From: Sandaracinaceae bacterium
GTDB taxonomy: Bacteria > Myxococcota_A > Polyangia > Polyangiales > Sandaracinaceae
Assembly: GCA_020633195.1 (NCBI GenBank)
Contig: JACKEC010000028.1
Location: 62,001 to 126,000, forward strand
Reading direction: 5' to 3'
Length of the DNA stretch: 64,000 nucleotides
The notes beneath the pieces were generated by a model, which saw only the letters and a program-made list of their open reading frames with translations, was not told the origin of the DNA and did no database searches. How positions within the stretch are numbered: the first letter of the stretch is position 1; each line of letters starts with the position of its first letter. Below are positions 25,656 through 33,756 of the stretch, one piece after another. The translations under genes and the position numbers were made by a program.

Positions 25656-28177
25656 TGGACGACTCCACCCTCGAGACCCTCGAAGCGTCGATCGACTCCG
25701 CCCGCGCCGCGGCGCTCTCGGGCAGCGGTGATCCGCCGCCCGAGGCCCAGGCGCTGACCGACCTCTCGCTCCGGATGAAGAAGCTCCGGCGCGCGTGGAG
25801 CCGACCGCAGTCGCTGGGCTTCTTCGGCCCTTCGCAGGCGGGCAAGTCCTTCCTCGTCGGCGCGCTGCTGAGCCACGAGCTGGGCACCCTCAAGGTCCAG
25901 AGCCGCGAGGGCTCGGTCGACTTCCTGCAGGACATCAACCCGGCCAAGGGCGTCGAGTCGACGGGCACGGTCACGCGCTTCACCTCGCACCCGGGCGCGC
26001 CGCTCTCGCGCGGCGACTTCCACTGCTCGCTGCTCAGCCTCGAGGTGATGCTCGAGTCGCTCGCGACGGGCTTCCTCGTCGAGTGCACGGCCCCGCCCGT
26101 CGATCCGGAGCGCGTGGAGCGGGTCCTGCGCGAGGCGCGGCTGCAGGGCGGGTCGCCCGCCCCGGCGCTCTATCGCGAGGCGTGGGACGCCGTCTGGCAC
26201 AACACGCTCAAGAAGTACCAGGACCGGCACCCCTACCTGAACGAGCTGCGACGCCACCCCGAGCTGCGGAGCGAGGCCTGGAAGAGCGGCATCAATTCGG
26301 TCGCCGGCTGGAGCCACGTCTACTCGCTGCTCTGGGGCGGCCGGGGCTACTCGCGCGACCTCGATCGGCTCGCCGACGTGCTGATCCAGGGCCTCGAGTC
26401 GCTCGGCCACCCCGAGTTCGTCGAGGTCGAGCTCGACTACGTCCGCGCCTCGAGCGTCAACCCGAGCGTGATCGACGCCGCGTGCCTGAACGCGGTCGGG
26501 ACCCCGCAAGGCACCATGCACGTGTTCGTGCCGCAGAGCGGGCGAGAGGTCGCGATCGAGCCCTCCTCGCTCGCCGCGCTCATCGCCGAGATCCGGCTCC
26601 CGCTCGAGCCCGTGCAAGGCTCGTTGCTCGCGAACACCGACCTCCTCGACTTCCCGGGCGGGCGCGCGCTCCGCGGCATCAACGGCTTCGAGCCGGCCGA
26701 GCTCAACACCGGCAACCTCGAGAACGCGATCGAGGTCTTCAAGCGGGGCAAGCTCACGTTCCTGTTCGAGCAGTACTCGCTCGACCGCGAGATCACCGCG
26801 CTCGTGCTCGCGTCGCCGGGGCCCACCAAGCCCGAGGCGATCCAGATGCAGCACCAGGTGGAGCGCTGGCTGCAGATCCGTCACGGGTCGCCCACGCCGA
26901 TCGAGGCCGAGGAGGTGAAGCGCCCGAGCCTCTTCATGGCGCTCACGAAGTACGACATGAGCCTGGGCTCGCTGCGCAGCGACAACGCGCGCGACCGCTG
27001 GGACTCGCGCGTCGAGGAGGCCTGCGTCGAGTTCTGGGCGCGCAGCCACTCGAGCTGGATCTACAACTGGGGCGAGCGGAACCGGCCCTTCACCAACATG
27101 TTCTGGATCCGCAACCCGTACGCGGATCAGATGAACACGCTCAAGCCTGGCAACCCCGACTACGAGGCGGTGAAGGGCGGCTACCACGGCTCCCGCGCGG
27201 TGAAGACGTTCGTCGGGAGCCACGCCGACAAGTGGGCGGCGATGGAGGGCGAGGACGACAAGGGCCTGCCGCGGAGCGGGATCCCGCTGCTCGCGAGCCA
27301 CCTCCGCGCGAAGCTCGCCGAGGACATCAAGAAGAAGGAGCTGACGACGGAGCTGCGGGCGATCCACGCCGAGCTGCTCGACGCGCTCCGGCTCCTGACG
27401 CCCTCGCGCGACGAGGAGGAGAAGCAGCAGCGCCTCGAGCACAACGCCCGCGCGCTCGTGAACGCGGTGCGCGCGGAGATGGCCCAGCACTACAGCGGGG
27501 CCGTGTTCGGCGAGCTGTTCGAGCTGCTGACCGTCCCGCACGAAGAGCTGCACCTGGAGATCCGCACCTACTACAAGGCGCTCGCGCCGATGAGCATCAA
27601 GGTCAGCGACAAGGTGAAGAAGCTGCTCGTCCACGTGCTCAAGCACTGGGCGCAGCGGTCGGTCGGTCGCTTCCGCAGCTCGGAGATCCAGCTCCCGACC
27701 GCGCTCGTCGAGCGCTACGTGCGCGAGGTCGTGACGAGCAAGATGATCCTGCCGGTGCTGGGCAAGGCGATCTTCCCGTACTTCAACCGCACCGACGTGG
27801 ACTTCGCGCTCGTCGCCACGATCATGCAGGTCAAGATCAGCGACGCGCTGCTCGGGCTCTTCGTCGACCGGCAGCGCCGCACCCCGCCCGTCCCCGTCCA
27901 GCTCAGCTACTCGGAGACGGTCAGCACGGGGCGCGAGAGCGCGGAGGCGGCCGAGGAGATCGACTGGGCGGACGTCGACTTCGAAGACGAGCCGGCCCCC
28001 GACGCGGCGCCCGATCACGTCGAGATCGTCTTCGCGGGCAACCGCTACTTCGAGCACTGGGCCGAGCACCTGCCCGGCTTCTACGTGAAGGCGGCGGGCG
28101 GCAAGCAGACCTCCGAGGATCCCCGCATGCGCCAGCTCGTCGGCGTCCTCGGCACCGTCGAGGGCCTCCGGGTCTGA
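25655..28177 (+). CDS. SrfC-like P-loop GTPase (putative virulence factor family)
   Basis: An 840-residue protein whose ATG 25655 shares one base with the previous stop (TGATG). It carries a GTPase set: G1/Walker A GPSQAGKS (58-65), G3-like DFPG (332-335), and G4-like TKYD (431-434). The large spacing from G1 to G3 is like dynamin-type or SrfC-family proteins rather than small Ras-like GTPases. The second half is long-helical (about 550-750), as in stalk regions of dynamin-like proteins, and ends with an acidic segment (ADVDFEDEPAPDAAPD). It matches my recollection of the 'putative bacterial virulence factor' family that includes SrfC. It is the last gene of the operon. Confidence 0.8.
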   Translation: MDDSTLETLEASIDSARAAALSGSGDPPPEAQALTDLSLRMKKLRRAWSRPQSLGFFGPSQAGKSFLVGALLSHELGTLKVQSREGSVDFLQDINPAKGVESTGTVTRFTSHPGAPLSRGDFHCSLLSLEVMLESLATGFLVECTAPPVDPERVERVLREARLQGGSPAPALYREAWDAVWHNTLKKYQDRHPYLNELRRHPELRSEAWKSGINSVAGWSHVYSLLWGGRGYSRDLDRLADVLIQGLESLGHPEFVEVELDYVRASSVNPSVIDAACLNAVGTPQGTMHVFVPQSGREVAIEPSSLAALIAEIRLPLEPVQGSLLANTDLLDFPGGRALRGINGFEPAELNTGNLENAIEVFKRGKLTFLFEQYSLDREITALVLASPGPTKPEAIQMQHQVERWLQIRHGSPTPIEAEEVKRPSLFMALTKYDMSLGSLRSDNARDRWDSRVEEACVEFWARSHSSWIYNWGERNRPFTNMFWIRNPYADQMNTLKPGNPDYEAVKGGYHGSRAVKTFVGSHADKWAAMEGEDDKGLPRSGIPLLASHLRAKLAEDIKKKELTTELRAIHAELLDALRLLTPSRDEEEKQQRLEHNARALVNAVRAEMAQHYSGAVFGELFELLTVPHEELHLEIRTYYKALAPMSIKVSDKVKKLLVHVLKHWAQRSVGRFRSSEIQLPTALVERYVREVVTSKMILPVLGKAIFPYFNRTDVDFALVATIMQVKISDALLGLFVDRQRRTPPVPVQLSYSETVSTGRESAEAAEEIDWADVDFEDEPAPDAAPDHVEIVFAGNRYFEHWAEHLPGFYVKAAGGKQTSEDPRMRQLVGVLGTVEGLRV

Positions 28178-28241
28178 CACGGCCTCTCGGCCTTCGAAGA
28201 AGAAACCGAAGAGGATCGTCCCCGCGTTCTTCAGCGCGGGG
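28178..28241. terminator. Hairpins after the srf-like operon
   Basis: GGCCTCTCGGCC (about 28182-28193) can fold with a 4-bp stem, and CCCCGCG (28220-28226) pairs perfectly with CGCGGGG (28235-28241). No T-run follows, so intrinsic termination is only possible. The second hairpin overlaps the stop of the minus-strand small frame. Confidence 0.3.
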
Positions 28242-28332
28242 TCAGGGCGCGCTTCGCGATGGCGATCAGGAGGGACGCCCCGAGGGCGGAGGCGGTCACG
28301 AAGACGAGGGCCAGGTCGAGGTCGAAGTGCAT
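28231..28332 (-). CDS. Possible 33-residue single-helix membrane peptide
   Basis: On the minus strand ATG at 28332 opens a 33-codon frame reading MHFDLDLALVFVTASALGAS, then LLIAIAKRALTPR and TGA. It has the shape of a real small membrane protein: acidic N-terminus, about 18 hydrophobic residues, basic C-terminus. It lies alone in a 350-bp gap between the srf-like operon and the next plus-strand gene. There is no strong ribosome site (gaaag lies about 13 bases upstream). It could be chance, so confidence is modest. Confidence 0.4.
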   Translation of the reverse strand: MHFDLDLALVFVTASALGASLLIAIAKRALTPR

Positions 28333-28528
28333 GGCGTGCTCGACGGAAAGCTGGGACCGATGACGCGGCGCGTCAAGACGCTCGTTGAATCTCGTTCAGT
28401 GACGCCGCGTGGCGCCGAGCGGCGCCATGACGCCCTGGGATCTGGCTGGTCCAGTGGCCGGTGACGGCGCCTCCCGCGCTCCGCGCACGCGGGATCTCGT
28501 TGGCACGCGACGTGGAAAGGCGTCCTGC

Positions 28529-28702
28529 ATGCAGCCCGCGATGGAAGACTTCGACGACGACATGACCGTGATCGACCTGCGCGGCGCGGCGCTCGACGAC
28601 CTCGTCGAGCCGCCGGCCCTGCCGTTCCTGCTCACGCGTCGCAAGGACGACCCCGATCGCAACGTGATCCTGCGGCTCTTGCTGCGCCGTCTGGCCAGCT
28701 GA
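28529..28702 (+). CDS. Small acidic/basic protein of unknown function
   Basis: A 57-residue protein starting at ATG 28529 with GGAAAGG (28513-28519) at good ribosome-site spacing. Longer in-frame starts at 28409 read through unlikely sequence. It has an acidic first half (MEDFDDDMTVIDLRGAALDD) and a basic, Leu/Arg-rich end (NVILRLLLRRLAS) that could be an amphipathic helix. No family is recognised. It lies 41 nt upstream of the Sel1-repeat gene on the same strand. Confidence 0.5.
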   Translation: MQPAMEDFDDDMTVIDLRGAALDDLVEPPALPFLLTRRKDDPDRNVILRLLLRRLAS

Positions 28703-28716
28703 CTGGAACAGTCGTG

Positions 28717-28742
28717 GCCGACTCGGCGTAGACTCGGCCAGG
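28717..28742. promoter_or_regulatory. Inverted repeat just upstream of the Sel1-repeat gene start
   Basis: TGGCCGA (28717-28723) and TCGGCCA (28736-28742) are perfect inverse complements around 12 bases. Within it GACTCGGC occurs twice with an 11-base period. The right arm ends one base before the ATG at 28744, so a bound dimer or RNA hairpin would cover the ribosome site. Confidence 0.35.
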
Positions 28743-28743
28743 C

Positions 28744-29958
28744 ATGAGCGCACGTCCGAGCGAGAAGACCGGCCCCGCCGAGGAGGCCTTCGACGAAGCC
28801 CTGCAGGAGTCGCGGACCGCCGCGGTCCCGACGCAGAGCATCGACGAGCTGGTCGCCAACGAGGACGTGAACGGGCTGATCGAGCTCGGGGCCGCCTACC
28901 GCGCCGGCGCGGGCACGATCCCGAAGGACGCGTTCAAGGCGGTCGAGTGCTTCGAAGCGGCGAGCCGCCTCGGGAGCGAGGAGGCCGAGTACTTCGTCGG
29001 CGTGGCCTTCATGAACGGCCTCGGGGTCGGCCGCGACGTCGCGCAGGGAGCCACCCGCCTGCGGTCGGCGGCTCAGCGCGGGAGCCTCCGCGCGAAGGTG
29101 TACGTGGCGAACCTCTACGAGATGGGGGTCCACTACGCGACCGATCGGGACAAGGCCGACGTCTGGTACCGCAACGTGGCCCGCGCGGCCGAGGTCGAGG
29201 GGGAGCCGACCGATCACGCCTACGTGATGCGGATGGCCGAGCTCGGCTGCGTTCGGTACTGCCTCGAGCTCGTGTCGGACGAGGCCCTGCCGACCAAGGA
29301 CCGCGCGTTCTACCTGAAGAAGGCCAAGGCGATGGGCTACGGCCACCGCCTCGCGCAGGTGAAGCGGACCAGCGCGGTGCCCGAGGAGCCGGTCGAAGAG
29401 GCCCCCGAGGCCGCCGAAGCGGCCGAGGCCTCCGAGGCCGACGCGGCGAAGCCGACCGAGGCCGCGGCGAAGCCCGGGCCGAAGACAAAGGAGGACGAGC
29501 CCGAAGCCGACGACGAGCCCGCCGCCGAGCTGGGCGCGCAGTGGACCTTCGCGGCCGGGCTCGGCGCGTTCCTCGCGTCGGTGTTCTTCGGCGTGTCGGC
29601 GTTCTACGCCGGCTGGCTCGCGAGCGAGGGGTCGCGGGCGCTCGCCGCCGCGGGCCGGCCGCTACCGGGCATCGGGTCGATGCACGATCTCGTGTTCGGC
29701 GCCGTGCTCATCGTCTTCGGCGTGCTCCCCGCGATGGCGTCGTACCGGCCGAAGGTCGTGGGCATCGGAGCGCTCGTCGGCGCCGCCGCCGCCGCGGGGG
29801 GATGGTTCCTTCACCCGTCGCAGCCGCTGCTCTGGTCTCCCGCCGCTCAAGCCGGTGTGTTCGGCCTCGGCGCGATGGGGCTGGTGCTCCTGTTCCTCGG
29901 TCTCCTCGGCGGGACCCGCGCCCGCGTCCGACGACCCGCCCGCCCCGCCGCGAAGTAG
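28744..29958 (+). CDS. Sel1-like repeat protein with C-terminal membrane helices
   Basis: A 404-residue protein. Residues 35-170 contain three to four Sel1-like repeats (GLIELGAAYRAGAGTIPKDA, AEYFVGVAFMNGLGVGRDV, AKVYVANLYEMGVHYATDRD), helical hairpins that mediate protein contacts. An Ala/Glu-rich charged linker follows (about 215-260). Then come four hydrophobic segments at about 267-290, 315-335, 343-360 and 370-390, so the protein is anchored with the repeats presumably in the cytoplasm. It sits between the srf-like operon and the receiver-TPR gene on the same strand; a link to the srf-like operon is possible but unproven. Confidence 0.82.
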   Translation: MSARPSEKTGPAEEAFDEALQESRTAAVPTQSIDELVANEDVNGLIELGAAYRAGAGTIPKDAFKAVECFEAASRLGSEEAEYFVGVAFMNGLGVGRDVAQGATRLRSAAQRGSLRAKVYVANLYEMGVHYATDRDKADVWYRNVARAAEVEGEPTDHAYVMRMAELGCVRYCLELVSDEALPTKDRAFYLKKAKAMGYGHRLAQVKRTSAVPEEPVEEAPEAAEAAEASEADAAKPTEAAAKPGPKTKEDEPEADDEPAAELGAQWTFAAGLGAFLASVFFGVSAFYAGWLASEGSRALAAAGRPLPGIGSMHDLVFGAVLIVFGVLPAMASYRPKVVGIGALVGAAAAAGGWFLHPSQPLLWSPAAQAGVFGLGAMGLVLLFLGLLGGTRARVRRPARPAAK

Positions 29959-30006
29959 CCCCGTTCGGGTCGTGCCCAGCCCCCCGATGGTGGTACACCC
30001 GACGCA

Positions 30007-32523
30007 GTGATGCCCTCGGCGGTCCAAGGCGGCGATCGTGCGCCCGGGGAGGGGTTCGTCGTGCTGTGGCTCGGCGGACCTGGCCGGTGGGAGCCCGAGG
30101 TCCAGCGCCTCCTCGACGCCGAAGGGGTGCGGGTGGAGGACTCGGGCCTCGACGTGCTCGTCGAGCGCGCCAGCCAGCGCGCCCCCGACCTGATCGTCCT
30201 CACCGGCGCCGCGGCGAGCTCGCCCCGCGCGATCGTCACGCGCCTGGCCGAGTCCCACCCGTCGCGCAGCGTCCCGGTGATCGCCATCGGCCCCTCGGAG
30301 GGCGCGCGGCCCAAGCCGAAGAGCCGCTTCGGGCTCGTCGCCACGCTCGACCGGGAGGCCAGCGCCGACACCCTCTCGAAGCAGATCCTGCAGCTCCTCC
30401 GCGGGCTCTCCCGCCGCCCCGCGAAGTGGCGGATCAAGGCGGGCCGGACGGAGATCCTCGCCATCGCGGAGCGCTTCTCCCGGAACGCCCGCTCGGGGCT
30501 GCTGACGACGCGCGGCGCGGGCGCGATCGCGTTCGACAGGAGCGTGGGCGTCGCCCCGCCCCCCGAGGTGCTCGTCAGCTCCCTCGCGGGTCGCGACATC
30601 GATCACCTGACGTTCCACGAGCGGCCGCCCGGGCGGATCCGGATCCTCGAGGAGGCGCCCCACGAGGACCAGACCTCCCCGCCCCTCGAGGGCGCGCGGA
30701 TCGTGGTGATCGACAGGGACTCGGCGCGCGCCGGGCGCCTCGCCGCCCGGATCGAGGGCGCGGGGGGTCAGGCCCGCGCGGTGGAGCTCGACCGGCTGGC
30801 CGTCGCGGCGGCGAAGTCGCTCGATCCCACCGTCATCGTCGTCGGCGCGCACGGCCTCGCGCGGAGCGCTTGCGAGGCGCTGTGGACCGAGCCGCGGCTC
30901 GTCGACGCGTCGCTGCTGGTGCTCTCGGACGCCGCGTTCGACGCCCCGCCCGCGCTGCTCCTCGCGCCCCTCGCGGATCTCTGCGCGCTCGAGATCTCGA
31001 TCCGCAAGCGCCTCACCAACGAGGAGGCGATCGCCGAGCGGCTCGAGACGCTGGGCACGGCGCGCTGGCTCAAGGTCCTCGGGCGGATGGAGCACGACGT
31101 GACCTTCCGCGTGTTCGCCGCGGCCGGCCGAGGCCGCGTCGACATCGCCGCGGGCCGGGTCCACGGCGCCGCGTTCCGACCCTCCGACACGCGGATGGCG
31201 ATGATCGAGGGGCGCGCCGCGATCGACGCCCTCCTCGCGCTCCCGTTCGGCCGCGTCCTCGCGGGCCCGCCGGAGGCGCTCGCGCAGCTCGAGGGGGCGC
31301 GCGCGTCGCGCAAGATGAGCGTGATCGGGGAGGTCGCCCCGACCCCCGAGAGCAAGCCGCCCGGCGCCGCCCCGGTGGCCCAGCCCCGGGGCCTGATCGC
31401 AGCCGAGGTGGTGCTCCGGACGCCGGATCGCACGGCCAAGCCCGCCCACCGCTCGGAGCCGGTGATCCCTCGTCGGGAGGTCACCACCCAGCCTCCACCG
31501 CCTGGGCCGGACGCGCCGAGCCGTCCGTCGGGCGCGCCGATCTCGGATCTCGCCGACGACGAGGACTTCGAGATGCCGACGCGGAACTACACCGCGGACG
31601 CCATCGCCGAGCTCCAGGCCGAGCTGCGCACGGCGGCGAAGGTCTCCGAGGCTCCGACCGAGCCCCCGCCGAAGCGGCGGGCGAAGAGCTCGCCCCCGGC
31701 CGCCGCGACGCGCTCCGATCCGCCGCCGTCACGGGTCTCGTCGCGGCCTCCGCCCGAGCCGCGACCCGTCGTCGCGGCGCTCCCCGAGCCCCTCGCGAGC
31801 CCGCCGCCCGTAGCCCCCGCGGCCGCGCCCGCGTCCTCGGGGAACACCGTCTGGTTCGCGCTCGGCGTGGTCGTGGCGATCGCCGCCGGCGGGTACGCGG
31901 CCTGGCAGCTCTCGGTCGACGACACTCCGTCGCCCCCCGTCGCGGAGCGCCCGACGCCGACGCCCGATCCCGAGCCGACGCCCGAGCCGCCGCCCGACGT
32001 CGTCGCGGAGCCCGATCCGATCCCGGATCCCGATCCGCCGCCCGAAGAGCTCGAGGGGGACCCCGAGGAGGAGCCCGTCGTCGAGCCGGATCCGGAGCCC
32101 GTGCGCGAGCCGGAGGTGCCGATCGAGCCAGGTGAGATCCAGCTCCCGCCGGAGGGCGCGACGGTCGAGCAGCTGATCGCGCAGGCCGTCGAGGCGGCGC
32201 GGCGCTCCGACTATCCTCAGTCCGAGGTGCACGCCCGGCAGGCGCTCGCCGAGTCGCCCCACAACGCCGACGCGGCCTACCGGCTCGCCGTCGCGCTCTA
32301 CCGCCAGCAGCGGCCGGACGAGGCGCTCGAGTGGGCGCAGCGCGCGGCGGAGTGGGATCCCGAGAGCCCGCGGGCGCACGCGCTCCAGGGGGACGTGTAC
32401 ATGCGCACGGGGCGTTTCCAGACGGCCCTGACCGCCTATCGCGCCGCGCTCGCCATCGAGGCGAGCTTCGGCCCCGCCGAGCGAGGGCTCGAGCGGCTCC
32501 GGGCTCGCGGCGTCACCGATTGA
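30007..32523 (+). CDS. Tandem degenerate receiver protein with membrane helix and TPRs
   Basis: An 838-residue protein of mixed architecture. Residues 15-130 look like a response-regulator receiver (VVLWLGGPGRWEPEVQRLL, DLIVLTGAAAS), and residues 228-345 like a second one (RIVVIDRDSARAGRLAARI, TVIVVGAHGLA). In both, the phospho-acceptor Asp at the end of beta-3 is replaced (by Thr and Gly). A region of about 345-440 resembles DUF4388-type modules. A long Pro-rich disordered stretch, one membrane helix (TVWFALGVVVAIAAGGYAAWQL, about 616-638), a PDPEP-type spacer and two to three TPRs follow. It is probably a membrane scaffold rather than a phosphorylated regulator. Confidence 0.75.
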   Translation: MMPSAVQGGDRAPGEGFVVLWLGGPGRWEPEVQRLLDAEGVRVEDSGLDVLVERASQRAPDLIVLTGAAASSPRAIVTRLAESHPSRSVPVIAIGPSEGARPKPKSRFGLVATLDREASADTLSKQILQLLRGLSRRPAKWRIKAGRTEILAIAERFSRNARSGLLTTRGAGAIAFDRSVGVAPPPEVLVSSLAGRDIDHLTFHERPPGRIRILEEAPHEDQTSPPLEGARIVVIDRDSARAGRLAARIEGAGGQARAVELDRLAVAAAKSLDPTVIVVGAHGLARSACEALWTEPRLVDASLLVLSDAAFDAPPALLLAPLADLCALEISIRKRLTNEEAIAERLETLGTARWLKVLGRMEHDVTFRVFAAAGRGRVDIAAGRVHGAAFRPSDTRMAMIEGRAAIDALLALPFGRVLAGPPEALAQLEGARASRKMSVIGEVAPTPESKPPGAAPVAQPRGLIAAEVVLRTPDRTAKPAHRSEPVIPRREVTTQPPPPGPDAPSRPSGAPISDLADDEDFEMPTRNYTADAIAELQAELRTAAKVSEAPTEPPPKRRAKSSPPAAATRSDPPPSRVSSRPPPEPRPVVAALPEPLASPPPVAPAAAPASSGNTVWFALGVVVAIAAGGYAAWQLSVDDTPSPPVAERPTPTPDPEPTPEPPPDVVAEPDPIPDPDPPPEELEGDPEEEPVVEPDPEPVREPEVPIEPGEIQLPPEGATVEQLIAQAVEAARRSDYPQSEVHARQALAESPHNADAAYRLAVALYRQQRPDEALEWAQRAAEWDPESPRAHALQGDVYMRTGRFQTALTAYRAALAIEASFGPAERGLERLRARGVTD

Positions 32524-32554
32524 CGAAGGCCCCCGTGTCCGCGACGTTGGGGGC

Positions 32555-33754
32555 GTGCGAGCCGCACTCGTCACGGTGGCGCTCCTTGTCGGCTGCGATC
32601 CGCTCGCGGGGCTGACCGTGGTCGGCGACGACCCGAGCGACGCCCCCATCGCGGGGCTCGACGCGTCGTGGATGGAGCGCTTTGTGCGAGGCGACGCGGT
32701 GTTCGACACGCCCTACCGGGAGAGCCAGGGCCTCGGCCCGCTCTACATCCGGCAGGCGTGCTCGTCGTGTCACGCGGCGGACGCGCGGGGCCCGGGCGTG
32801 GTGCGCAGGATGGTGCTCGTCGACGCCGACGGAGCGCCGCTCGCGGATCAGTCCGGCCTCGCCTTCGGGCCCGTGGTCCGACCTCAGCTCGCCGCGGGCG
32901 CCACGGTGGGGATCGTGCCGCCGGAGGGCGTCGACGTCTGGGTCGCGCCGCGGCTGCCGCCGGCGGTGTTCGCGCGCGGCTACCTCGAGGCGATCGCCGA
33001 CTCGGAGATCGAGCGCGTGGAGACCGCGCAGGCGAGCGAGGCCGACGGAGTGAGCGGGCGCATCCACCGGGTGCCCTGGCAGTCCGAAGCGAACCCCGAG
33101 CCGGGCGGGTTCCACACCCTCGGGCCCGGGAGCGTCGGGCAGATCGGGCGCTTCGGGCTCAAGGCGCGGATCGCGACCCTCGACGAGTTCGCGGCGGACG
33201 CGTTCCAGGGCGACATGGGGATCACGAGCCCGCTCCGACCGGACGAGCTGCCGAACCCGGACGCGCAGACCGACGACGAGCAGCCCGGGGTCGACATCGA
33301 CGCCGCGACGGTCAACGTGGCCGGCGACTACGTCCGGATGCTCGCGATCCCCGCTCGCGCGGCGCCCCCGGAGGGCGCGCCCGAGGCGTTCGCCGCGATG
33401 GGGTGCGCGACCTGTCACGTGCCCTCGCTGCGCACGCGGGCGGACTACCCGATCCCCCAGCTCCGCGACGTCGACGCGCCGGTCTACACGGACCTGCTCC
33501 TGCACGACATGGGGCCGGAGCTCGCCGACGCGACGGGCGACCTCGACGCCAGCGCGTCCGAGTGGCGCACCGCCCCGCTCGTGGGCATGAGGCACCTCTC
33601 GGCGTACCTCCACGACGGCCGCGCGCCGACGGTCGAGGACGCGATCCGCATGCACGGCGGGGAAGGCTCGGAGGCGGCCGCGTCGGTCGGCCGCTTCGCC
33701 GAGGCGCCGCCCGAGCAGCGTCAGCTCGTCTTGCAATTCATCAACGGACTCTGA
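32555..33754 (+). CDS. Di-haem oxidoreductase lipoprotein (DUF1111/thiol oxidoreductase-like)
   Basis: A 399-residue periplasmic lipoprotein from GTG 32555 (lipobox LLVGCDP). Two CXXCH sites bind c-type haem: CSSCH near residue 70 in QACSSCHAADARGPG and CATCH near residue 285 in MGCATCHVPSLRT. The C-terminal LLHDMGPELADAT, WRTAPLVGMRHL and YLHDGRAPTVEDAI are hallmark segments of the di-haem oxidoreductase family often named DUF1111, relatives of MauG/cytochrome c peroxidase. The next gene, 2 nt downstream, is an imelysin. This pairing is known in bacterial iron-acquisition clusters, where the haem protein is thought to handle iron redox state. Confidence 0.9.
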   Translation: MRAALVTVALLVGCDPLAGLTVVGDDPSDAPIAGLDASWMERFVRGDAVFDTPYRESQGLGPLYIRQACSSCHAADARGPGVVRRMVLVDADGAPLADQSGLAFGPVVRPQLAAGATVGIVPPEGVDVWVAPRLPPAVFARGYLEAIADSEIERVETAQASEADGVSGRIHRVPWQSEANPEPGGFHTLGPGSVGQIGRFGLKARIATLDEFAADAFQGDMGITSPLRPDELPNPDAQTDDEQPGVDIDAATVNVAGDYVRMLAIPARAAPPEGAPEAFAAMGCATCHVPSLRTRADYPIPQLRDVDAPVYTDLLLHDMGPELADATGDLDASASEWRTAPLVGMRHLSAYLHDGRAPTVEDAIRMHGGEGSEAAASVGRFAEAPPEQRQLVLQFINGL

Positions 33755-33756
33755 CC

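Noticed and set aside
28947..32135. Plus-strand frame spanning the Sel1 gene and the pseudo-receiver gene
   Set aside because: Arg-rich out-of-frame translation of two well-supported genes that crosses their intergenic gap.
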